Positions 8,060 through 14,105 of a stretch of DNA of 15,731 nucleotides are shown one piece after another. The stretch comes from an uncultured Methanobrevibacter sp. (GTDB taxonomy: Archaea; Methanobacteriota; Methanobacteria; Methanobacteriales; Methanobacteriaceae), in the NCBI RefSeq assembly GCF_937898925.1, contig NZ_CALDKF010000121.1:1-15731 (forward strand), given 5' to 3'. Made by a program: the position numbers and the translations under genes. Numbering within the stretch: position 1 is the stretch's first letter; the number at the start of each line of letters is the position of its first letter. A model generated the notes under the pieces. The model saw only the letters and a program-made list of their open reading frames with translations. It was not told where the DNA came from and made no database searches.

Positions 8060-8198
8060 TAACTCAATTAATAATTTTCATAAACATATATATAAACATG
8101 CTAGAAAAACATGAACAACAATAACAAGATGAAATCAATATTGATGTCAAACTGTTAAATTTTTATAAAAAACTGAATCTAAATGAATTTTAGAAAAA

Positions 8199-8248
8199 AA
8201 TAATATATAAAACAAATCAAATAATAATTAGAAAGAGATTTTTCTAAT
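8199..8248 (+). promoter_or_regulatory. Probable promoter of the TatD-like gene with an inverted repeat at its start site
   Basis: The TATA-like AATAATATATAAAAC (8199-8213) predicts transcription starting near 8232-8238. That point falls inside ATTAGAAA-N6-TTTCTAAT (8227-8248), perfect over 8-base arms. The repeat could be an operator over the start site or a hairpin at the 5' end of the mRNA. The untranslated leader would be about 75 bases. Confidence 0.35.
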
Positions 8249-8308
8249 ATACTGCAAAAGACATTCTAATTGTGAAATTCCAATAGATTAAGAAAACATG
8301 GTGAAAAT

Positions 8309-9070
8309 ATGATTGATACACATATGCATGCTGATTCAAGAAGCAGTGAAGACTTTGAAAAGATGTTCATTAGCGGAATAGACACCGCAATTACCTGCTC
8401 ATACTACCCATATAAAATTGATAATGACCCTAAAATACTTTTAAACCACTTGAATAGAATCCTAAACTTTGAGCCAAGAAGGGCAGGAGAATATGGCCTT
8501 GACCTAAAGGTTGCATTGGGAATTCATCCAGCTAATGCATTAGAAAATAATCAAATCATATTTGAAGCATTAGAGACTTGGATAGAAAACAATGACATAA
8601 TAGCTATTGGAGAAATAGGATTGGATGAAAACACTGATTTGGAAAAGGAAGTCTTTAAAAAACAATTGGAATTGGCAGAAAGAACAGAATCAAAAGTTAT
8701 CATTCATACACCAAGAAAAAACAAGCTTGAAGTCCTGAAGGACATAAAGGAAATAGTGCTTGAAAACATCAATCCAAAGCTTGTTGTAATCGATCACATA
8801 AACCTCAATACCATAGAAGAGGTGATTGATGAGGAGTTCACCATAGGATTGACTGTACAGCCTCAAAAGATGGAGGTTGAAGAGGCAATTGAAATATTGG
8901 ACAAATACGGCTTTGATAAATTCCTATTGAATAGTGATATAAGCAATAAGCCATCTGATCCACTTTCTGTTCCAAAAACCGTGAGAACACTGAAAAAATT
9001 AGGATACGATAAAAAAGGGATAGATAAGGTAGCATTTGAAAATGCTAAAAAGTTCTTCAATATTAAATAA
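8309..9070 (+). CDS. TatD-like metal-dependent hydrolase (TIM barrel)
   Basis: A predicted metallohydrolase of the amidohydrolase/TatD superfamily, 253 residues, close to the usual length for this archaeal group. All expected metal ligands are visible in order: His5-x-His7 in DTHMHAD, His73 in GIHPAN, Glu102 in AIGEIGLDE, His133 in IIHTPR, His163 in VVIDHI, and Asp210 in LLNSDIS. Classical TatD enzymes are 3'-5' exonucleases or DNases, but this archaeal branch is uncharacterised to my knowledge, so the substrate is unknown. The ATG has GGTGA just upstream. The divergent FilR1 regulators and the palindromes between them hint at regulation. Confidence 0.85.
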   Translation: MIDTHMHADSRSSEDFEKMFISGIDTAITCSYYPYKIDNDPKILLNHLNRILNFEPRRAGEYGLDLKVALGIHPANALENNQIIFEALETWIENNDIIAIGEIGLDENTDLEKEVFKKQLELAERTESKVIIHTPRKNKLEVLKDIKEIVLENINPKLVVIDHINLNTIEEVIDEEFTIGLTVQPQKMEVEEAIEILDKYGFDKFLLNSDISNKPSDPLSVPKTVRTLKKLGYDKKGIDKVAFENAKKFFNIK

Positions 9071-9096
9071 AGGGAATAATTAAAAAATTATTCCTT
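9071..9096. terminator. Two-way terminator hairpin shared by convergent genes
   Basis: GGAATAATT-N4-AATTATTCC forms a perfect 9-base-pair stem with a four-base loop, extended by a wobble-type and an A-T pair. It begins right after the TatD-like stop codon and covers the stop codon of the convergent C-GCAxxG-C-C gene (TAA at 9088-9090), so it could end transcription from both sides. Confidence 0.5.
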
Positions 9097-9525
9097 AATT
9101 AGTTTTTCCACAATCAATGTAGCGGATTCAACCATTTTAGGACAGAACTCAGTGAAAAGCTTATTTTCCACCGCATATTCAACTCCTTCTTTAGTTCTTA
9201 TGTCACAGCCTAATAATTCATTGCAGATATAAGAACCGTTTTCTGATTCAAATTCCTCTAAGAATTTAACGCAAACATCATCAGACTTTAGTTTGCTATC
9301 CCTATCACCAACTTCGCTTTGACCATACTTCAAACCTAAAGCCATTAATGCACCAGTGCATGCTCCACAGACTTCACCTTTACGCATGCCGCTTCCAAAA
9401 CAACCACCAATTTTAAGTGCCTGTTTTTCATCAAGCCCCAATTCTTTAGAAAAGCTTGCAAAAACAGACTGTGCACAATTGAATTTCAATCCGAATAATT
9501 CCACTGATCTTTCCACATGACTCAT
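9088..9525 (-). CDS. C-GCAxxG-C-C family putative redox protein
   Basis: A cysteine-rich protein of the C-GCAxxG-C-C family (145 residues), thought to be redox-active or metal-binding, without a proven reaction. The hallmark is Cys42 in GGCFGSGMRKG followed by GEVCGACTGALMALG with Cys53 and Cys56. Other cysteines lie at 17 (FNCAQSVF), 85, 101, 107 and 128, matching the family's scattered pattern. I start it at the ATG at 9525 because GGTGGT lies just upstream. An open frame continues 47 codons further up but encodes only AT-driven Phe/Ile/Leu residues and would give a false membrane anchor. SepF lies upstream on the same strand, separated by 147 bases and a terminator, so it is not clearly the same operon. 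Confidence 0.87.
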   Translation of the reverse strand: MSHVERSVELFGLKFNCAQSVFASFSKELGLDEKQALKIGGCFGSGMRKGEVCGACTGALMALGLKYGQSEVGDRDSKLKSDDVCVKFLEEFESENGSYICNELLGCDIRTKEGVEYAVENKLFTEFCPKMVESATLIVEKLIKE

Positions 9526-9647
9526 GATACCACCATATAAGTTAAATTGAAAATAATAAATTAAAAAAATTAAATAATTGATAAAAATTATAAAAAAAGA
9601 ATTTAAAATAGTTGTAAAAATTAAAAAAATAGAAAAAGAAAAGAATA

Positions 9648-9670
9648 GGAAAAACAATATGAGCATTGTT
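9648..9670 (-). terminator. Hairpin plus T-run terminator after sepF
   Basis: Read leftward, AACAAT-N6-ATTGTT follows the sepF stop codon by a few bases and runs into further T tracts in the T-rich strand. This would end sepF transcription before the next gene. Confidence 0.45.
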
Positions 9671-9672
9671 AA

Positions 9673-10071
9673 TTAATCTTTTCTAACTAATTTAACTCTG
9701 GATGGAGTTACAATAATTAGGTTTTTGTCTTCAGATTGTGAAAGCAAGATTGCTTCTGCACCATATTGGTGTCTTAAAAGCTTTAAGATTTCTCCTGCTT
9801 GCCTGAAATCTTTTTCACTTTGTTTTTCAAGGAATTTTAAATCAAGAATTACAGGGTTGTTTTCTTCAACGATTTGGTCAAAGATGTAATCCATATCATC
9901 AACGGATTTTGGTCTGATTAAAACGATTTCATAAAAAGTTTGTTCTGGAGAAATGCTAGTGAATTCCTCTTCAAAAAATTCATCTTCTCCGTAATCGCCA
10001 ATTCCGTATGCACTGCCAAAGTCATCTTCTTCAAAACCAAGGCTTTTCTTTAAGTTATCAGTAAAACTCAT
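9673..10071 (-). CDS. sepF: Archaeal cell division protein SepF
   Basis: SepF is the membrane anchor for FtsZ in FtsZ-based archaeal division, shown experimentally in Methanobrevibacter smithii and Haloferax. The 132-residue layout fits: an N-terminal segment MSFTDNLKKSLGF that can form an amphipathic membrane-binding helix, an acidic Gly/Phe-rich linker (residues 14-40), and the SepF core (about 45-128) with FYEIVLIRPKSVDDMDYIFD, NPVILDLKFL, a helix with RQAGEILKLLR, and the final strands LIIVTPSRVKLV. The start ATG has AGGGAAGAT upstream. ftsZ is not in the window. The gene probably has its own promoter in 10072-10349, an AT-rich gap with nothing else recognisable. Confidence 0.9.
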   Translation of the reverse strand: MSFTDNLKKSLGFEEDDFGSAYGIGDYGEDEFFEEEFTSISPEQTFYEIVLIRPKSVDDMDYIFDQIVEENNPVILDLKFLEKQSEKDFRQAGEILKLLRHQYGAEAILLSQSEDKNLIIVTPSRVKLVRKD

Positions 10072-10349
10072 TTTGATCTTCCCTTAAATTCGATAAATAA
10101 AATGATTAAATTAATTTTAAATAAATTTAAAAAAATTTTAAAAATTTTATAATATTTTATAAAAAATTTGTTTATTAATTTAAAAGTTTAATAAATTAAA
10201 CTTTGTTACATTAAAGTATATATTTTTTTATAGTTATAAAAGTTATTATTTTTTTATGAAAAATGTATTTAAAAAATAGAATTCTAAAAAGATTTAAAAA
10301 AATAATAAAAAAAGTAATAGAATAAATAAATAAAATAAATAAAAATCAA

Positions 10350-11405
10350 TTAGTTTTTATCTAAATATTCTAAAATTGCATCTAATATCTTAGCTGCTCC
10401 ACCAGAATACATATCTGCTGCAGGCAAGCCATATTTCTCTTCAAAGCTTTCTAAAGTCATGTCTTCATCAGCATTTCTAAGATTGATTGATAAACCGACA
10501 ACTTTAGTGGTAGGTACAACAGCTTCAATAGCTTTTACCTCATAATCGATGCCTCTTGGTTCACGGTATGGGTGGTTTGGTCTGTGACCTACGACAACTG
10601 CATCTGGATCTGCACCGATTAGGATACATGCAGACAATCCTCTTGGGTGAGGGTTTCCATCTTCAGTTAAGCTTGATTGCCCTTCGATAAAGATAATATC
10701 CGGTTGGTCATTTTCCTCAACATACTTGATTGAACTTAAGATAGCGGAAGGAATGTCCATTGCAGATAAGCTTCCTGCTCTGAAGTTAAATGCAGTAGGC
10801 TGTTCCAATCCCATTTCATCAGTGGAAATGATTGAAGCTTTCATTCCTCTTTTCATAGCTTCAATTCCTAAGGATTTGGTAGTGGTTCTCTTACCACATT
10901 CCTGGGAAGTACCTCCAACAAAAATAACAGGTGCCTTTGCTTCGTATGAAATCTTAGGCAATACTTCACAGCATTTTTCAGGTGCTACACCGCAAATTTT
11001 ACGTACAACATCCAATCTTGGACTAATCTCTTTAATGCAAACATCATTTTGTTCAGCAAGTTTTAATAAAGATTCATTTTCAGATAAAGATAAAGATCTA
11101 AATGAAACAACTGCATTCTTACCATTTGCCAATGCTTGAACTGCATATTTCAAAGCGGTTCCTTCAGCTCCAATAGGCAACATGATTGCTACAGTATTTG
11201 CTTCAGTAGATTCAAATAAATCTGATAAGTTTGATGCCACTTCAAGACCACAGAAAGGTTTTCCTTGTTTTGCAGGGTTATCATCAAGGAATCCTACTGT
11301 TTCAATCCCTTCAAGGTTAGAGAACTTTTCTCCTCCACCTCCACATCCTACAATAATATAAGGATTTAATTCTTGAAGATCTTCAACAGAATTTATAGAA
11401 TACAA
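10350..11405 (-). CDS. DUF1611 family P-loop protein with a TTG start
   Basis: A 351-residue protein of the DUF1611 family, function not established; some bacterial relatives are linked to D-amino-acid metabolism, which need not apply here. The N-terminal part is Rossmann-like, with IIVGCGGGGEKF (17-28) and GFLDDNPAKQGKPF (38-51). The C-terminal part is a P-loop NTPase-like domain with GGTSQECGKRTT (164-175), a Walker-B-like IIFIEGQSSL (237-246), and the family motif VVGHRPNHPYREPRG (271-285). The start is TTG: GAGGAG lies nine bases upstream on the coding strand, the fold begins at once, and the next methionine is residue 75, inside the Rossmann part. Weak initiation may keep expression low. 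TATA-like DNA around 11446 could be its promoter. Confidence 0.82.
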   Translation of the reverse strand: MYSINSVEDLQELNPYIIVGCGGGGEKFSNLEGIETVGFLDDNPAKQGKPFCGLEVASNLSDLFESTEANTVAIMLPIGAEGTALKYAVQALANGKNAVVSFRSLSLSENESLLKLAEQNDVCIKEISPRLDVVRKICGVAPEKCCEVLPKISYEAKAPVIFVGGTSQECGKRTTTKSLGIEAMKRGMKASIISTDEMGLEQPTAFNFRAGSLSAMDIPSAILSSIKYVEENDQPDIIFIEGQSSLTEDGNPHPRGLSACILIGADPDAVVVGHRPNHPYREPRGIDYEVKAIEAVVPTTKVVGLSINLRNADEDMTLESFEEKYGLPAADMYSGGAAKILDAILEYLDKN

Positions 11406-11862
11406 GTAATCACTCCTCTTTTAAAAATTGTGTAATTTTGATAAAAATATAAAATGATAAATTGTTAAACATTGAATTTTTCAAATAAAATATATTAAAT
11501 ACTAATGCAATAAATAATACAATATCCAACATTATAGAATTTATCCTAGTGTATTTATATATTTATTATTATTAATAAATATTAGCATAAAAATTATTAA
11601 ATTAATATTTTTGATAGATTTTCATTAGGATACTAATTTAAGTAAAATTCATTAAAAATTATAAATATTAAAAAAATAAAAATATTATAGAAAATTAAAA
11701 AATATTGAAAATTAATTAGTTTTTAAAATATAGTTAACTATATCTAATCAATGAAATCTAAAATAGATAGTTAATATCAACTATCCAAATTATACTATTT
11801 AGACTTAATAATTATCAATAGCTATTGCACAAGTATGAAAATTAATAAAGGAGAGAATTAAT
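11406..11862. other. Divergent intergenic region DUF1611 / zpr1
   Basis: These 457 bases are very AT-rich and contain no gene that I can support. The left part should hold the DUF1611 promoter. An all-A/T inverted repeat (ATATTTATT-N6-AATAAATAT, 11559-11582) is probably chance at this composition. The right 135 bases before zpr1 hold three palindromes containing G and C, listed separately. Confidence 0.6.
11728..11827 (+). promoter_or_regulatory. Palindrome cluster and probable promoter upstream of zpr1
   Basis: Three inverted repeats are packed here: ATATAGTTAACTATAT (11728-11743, perfect over 16 bases), GATAGTT-N6-AACTATC (11766-11785), and CAATAGCTATTG (11816-11827, perfect). The first two share the half-site ATAGTT/AACTAT, and their centres are exactly 40 bases apart, about four helical turns, so they face the same side of the DNA. 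A TATA-like AATTATACTATTT (11788-11800) between the second and third would start transcription near the third. The pattern suggests a regulated promoter. Confidence 0.45.
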
Positions 11863-12453
11863 ATGAACACAGATGATGTGACAACTGGAAAAAGTGCAGA
11901 AATGAAGATGGATTGTCCAGTATGTGGAGGAAAAGGAACTGCAACTTACACTACTCAAACTCATGAACTTGCTTATTTTGGAGAGGTTGTTGAATCAACC
12001 ATACAATGTGAAAGATGTGGATTCAGACATAATGATGTTTTGGCAACTGAACAGAAAGACCCTGCCAAACATAGTTTGATAATTACCAAAAAATCTTTGG
12101 ACTCAAGAGTGGTCAGATCCCAGTCAGCTACAGTTTCACTACCTGAAGTTGGAATCAAAGTTGAACCTGGTCCAAAGTCTGAAGGGTACATCTCAAATGT
12201 TGAAGGGGTTGTTGTAAGATTCATTGAAGCAACTGAAAGGGCACTTAATATGTTTACCGATGAGACTTCTCAAAAAAATGGAAAAATTGTTCTTGAAAAC
12301 CTGCACAAGATTTTAGATGGGGAACTTGAAACTCTCTTGCTTATAGAAGATCCATTCGGACAAAGCAAAATCATGGATGTTCGTGCAAAAACTGAAAGCT
12401 TAACTGATGATGAGCTTAAAAATCTAAAAACTGGTTTTACTGTAATTGATTAG
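11863..12453 (+). CDS. ZPR1-type zinc-finger protein
   Basis: An archaeal single-module ZPR1 protein, 196 residues; eukaryotic ZPR1 has two such modules and binds translation factor EF1A, but the archaeal role is not settled. The zinc finger is formed by Cys18-x2-Cys21 (CPVCGGKGT) and Cys49-x2-Cys52 (CERCGFRHND). The ZPR1 domain follows, with the family stretch LDSRVVRSQSATVSLPEVGIK (in two overlapping parts, about 79-99), PGPKSEGYISNVEGVV (103-118), then a helical region and the acidic IEDPFGQSKI near 161-170, matching the usual 'DP.G.S.I' end. AAGGAGAG precedes the ATG. It stands alone between a divergent and a convergent gene. Confidence 0.87.
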   Translation: MNTDDVTTGKSAEMKMDCPVCGGKGTATYTTQTHELAYFGEVVESTIQCERCGFRHNDVLATEQKDPAKHSLIITKKSLDSRVVRSQSATVSLPEVGIKVEPGPKSEGYISNVEGVVVRFIEATERALNMFTDETSQKNGKIVLENLHKILDGELETLLLIEDPFGQSKIMDVRAKTESLTDDELKNLKTGFTVID

Positions 12454-12456
12454 AAG

Positions 12457-12488
12457 AATATTAAAAAGTTTTTATGTCTTTTAATATT
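12457..12488 (+). terminator. Terminator hairpin after zpr1
   Basis: AATATTAAAA at 12457-12466 pairs perfectly with TTTTAATATT at 12479-12488, continued by a G-C pair past one bulged base. It starts four bases after the stop codon, and T tracts lie in the loop and arm. Confidence 0.45.
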
Positions 12489-12588
12489 TAAAAAAAGCTT
12501 CAAAAATAGTTAAAAATGTAAAATTTAAAAAAAAGTAGTTAAAATTGAATTTAAAATAAAAATAAAAAAAATAAGAAAGATAGAAGAT

Positions 12589-13029
12589 TTATTCTTCTAT
12601 TTCTTCTTCATCTTCTTCTTGTTTTGTCATAGATAATGGAGTGAACTCATCTTCCTCTACGACATCTTTTAATTTGAGAGTCTTTTGTACATCCATAGCT
12701 AATGCATCACAATCTGCTTTAATAGCGTTTAAGTGTAATAAAATTCTTTCTTTTTCTTGGTTGATTCTTTTGATGTTAGTGTATGGATAGGTTGACTCTT
12801 TAAGCATTTCGTACTCAATGGTTGTGTATGGGTACTCATTGAGTTGTTCACAAACTTGCTTGAGGATGTCTCCTAAGAACTTGTTCATTTCCACTTTTAC
12901 TCTTTCCCTGATCATTTTGTCATCATCAAGGTTTTGTTTCATTAAACGAACAACTTCTGCTTTAGCGAAAGGTAAGTATTCATCTTCCTCTTCTTCGATT
13001 TCAACATTATTGATTTCTTCTTCAGCCAT
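12589..13029 (-). CDS. Acidic protein with probable histone fold and C-terminal coiled coil
   Basis: I do not recognise a named gene. The 146 residues divide into an acidic N-terminal tail (1-18, mostly Glu), a helical region that lines up with archaeal histones (LPFAKAEVVRLMK as helix 1 at 19-31, a long helix 2 at about 37-64, a PYTT loop like the histone GRKT loop, and helix 3 IEYEMLKEST at 71-80), a long helix with heptad-spaced Ile/Leu (about 84-120, coiled-coil-like), and an acidic C-terminal tail (123-146). A prokaryotic histone variant group with coiled coils has been described; this may belong there. The basic DNA-binding positions of HMf histones are mostly not kept, so DNA binding is doubtful. 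GGAG lies upstream of the ATG. Confidence 0.75.
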   Translation of the reverse strand: MAEEEINNVEIEEEEDEYLPFAKAEVVRLMKQNLDDDKMIRERVKVEMNKFLGDILKQVCEQLNEYPYTTIEYEMLKESTYPYTNIKRINQEKERILLHLNAIKADCDALAMDVQKTLKLKDVVEEDEFTPLSMTKQEEDEEEIEE

Positions 13030-13315
13030 AATACCGTCTCCATAATAAATATTATAAATTTTATTAATAATTGATTATAACTGAATTATTAACTGGCTAA
13101 TGCAATAATTAGTTCATAAAAATTTATCATAAGCATAAGAATTACAATAAAAATTTTAATATTAATAAAATTTATCTAAATTTTAAATAAATCATGAAAA
13201 GCAAGTGAAATGTAAATTTAGATAAAAAATTATTTTTATTTTTTAATAAAAATTGATTTAAAATCTAAAAAATCCATTTGCTTATCTAGATGTAATAATA
13301 TATTTGTTTAAAGGA

Positions 13316-13446
13316 ATATATAAAGGTATCGCATTATTTTAATTTTATGATTATTTTTTCATATAGTTTACTCTACAACTATATGAATAATTATAGCAAA
13401 AGTCAATAATTTTGATAGCTTATAAAAATTGAAAAATCCCTTTTTT
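13316..13446 (+). ncRNA. Possible small transcript with 5' hairpin (tentative)
   Basis: The TATA-like ATATATAAA (13316-13324), with purine-rich AAAGG just before it, predicts a start near 13346. Soon after lies TTCATATAGTT-N8-AACTATATGAA (13358-13387), a perfect 11-base-pair stem, and a T6 tract (13441-13446) could end the transcript at about 100 bases. An ATG at the predicted start opens a 20-codon frame (13347-13409) that could be read from a leaderless message. No homology is recognised, so this is inference from layout. Confidence 0.25.
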
Positions 13447-13615
13447 AAAATTATGAATTATGTGAAAAATATAAAAATTATTAATTGAAAAATCAATGAA
13501 AATTGTTGTAAAAAATAGAAATAATATACTATACTTGAAACAATAGCGAAAAAATATTAAAAATTTAAAATAGTGAAAAATTTTTGGAAAGAAAAAAAAT
13601 TATAAAAATTTAATC

Positions 13616-13680
13616 AAAATAATAAATAAAAAAATAAATTAAAATAATAAAATAATAAATAAAAAAATAAATTAAAATAA
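13616..13680. repeat. Two-copy 33-base tandem repeat
   Basis: Bases 13616-13647 and 13649-13680 are identical over 32 positions with a 33-base period. The unit is only A and T and lies just beyond the 3' end of the downstream leftward gene. It probably arose by slippage and may add to transcription termination on the minus strand, where it reads T-rich. Confidence 0.7.
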
Positions 13681-13704
13681 AATTTTATTTAAAAAACAAT
13701 AATT

Positions 13705-13962
13705 TTAGTCAGCACAAGGATCAAGATTGAATGCATATCTATATTCTTGGTTTACAATATTGGAACCTTCAAATCTAGCATCGATTATACTTGAAATCTT
13801 TTCAATGGAATCAAGTGAAAGCTCTTTTCCTTCTGCTATTGGGAAGAAGAAAGTGATTACATCATCGGTTATAAGATAATTCAATTCAAAATCTTCCTTT
13901 TCAAATTCGCCTTTAAATACTTCAGTGAGTTTTTCTTCTATATTCTTTTCAAGATTTGCCAT
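13705..13962 (-). CDS. Small protein of unknown function, 85 residues
   Basis: I do not recognise this protein. The frame is well supported by a strong GAGGTGA ribosome binding site upstream of the ATG and by ordinary codon use. The sequence suggests a small alpha/beta fold: a charged N-terminal helix (residues 1-17), a strand pair around ELNYLITDDVITFFFPI (26-42), a helix LSLDSIEKISSIIDARF (48-64), and a final strand EYRYAFNLDP. There is a single Cys, in the C-terminal PCAD. No membrane segment or signal peptide is visible, so it should be cytoplasmic. It lies between nadC and the histone-like gene on the same strand, with gaps too long for a firm operon claim. Confidence 0.7.
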   Translation of the reverse strand: MANLEKNIEEKLTEVFKGEFEKEDFELNYLITDDVITFFFPIAEGKELSLDSIEKISSIIDARFEGSNIVNQEYRYAFNLDPCAD

Positions 13963-14069
13963 GATTTCACCTCATATTAAAAGTTATATTTACATTAAGC
14001 AATAAGGCATATAAACTTATCCATAAGTCCACAAGCCGAAAATGTTTTTATTCAATAAAACAAAAATTT

Positions 14070-14078
14070 AAAAAAAAA
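14070..14078 (-). terminator. T9 tract after nadC
   Basis: On the coding strand of nadC a run of nine T begins about 28 bases after the stop codon, in further T-rich sequence. It fits an archaeal oligo-T terminator. Confidence 0.4.
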
Positions 14079-14105
14079 TAATTGAATCAAACTGAATTTG
14101 AACAT

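Larger units (their letters stand above)
7843..8308. other. Divergent intergenic region, FilR1 regulators / TatD-like gene
   Basis: These 466 bases hold no convincing gene. They contain TTATCAA-N5-TTGATAA (7861-7879), a G-poor A/C-rich stretch (7921-8013), a 20-base near-palindrome (8040-8059), a TATA-like CATATATATAAAC (8085-8097), a second TATA-like AATAATATATAAAAC (8199-8213), and a perfect 8-base-arm inverted repeat (8227-8248). The layout suggests regulated divergent promoters. A 15-codon ATG frame at 8111-8158 lacks a ribosome binding site. Confidence 0.6.
13030..13704. other. Long AT-rich intergenic region
   Basis: These 675 bases separate two leftward genes. They hold no ordinary gene, tRNA or rRNA. 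Three things stand out: a good rightward TATA-like element (13316-13324), an 11-base-arm perfect hairpin (13358-13387) downstream of it, and a two-copy 33-base tandem repeat (13616-13680) near the end of the 85-residue gene. The rest is featureless A/T sequence and must include the promoter of the histone-like gene. Confidence 0.55.

Noticed and set aside
8111..8158. 15-codon ATG frame upstream of the TatD-like gene
   Set aside because: No ribosome binding site, and it starts at or before the predicted transcription start of the nearer promoter; a frame this short is expected by chance.
10726..11139. Rightward 137-codon frame
   Set aside because: Antisense shadow of the DUF1611 gene, whose motifs are unambiguous.
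11559..11582. Inverted repeat of nine A/T bases per arm
   Set aside because: It is made only of A and T in DNA of similar composition, so chance is a sufficient explanation.
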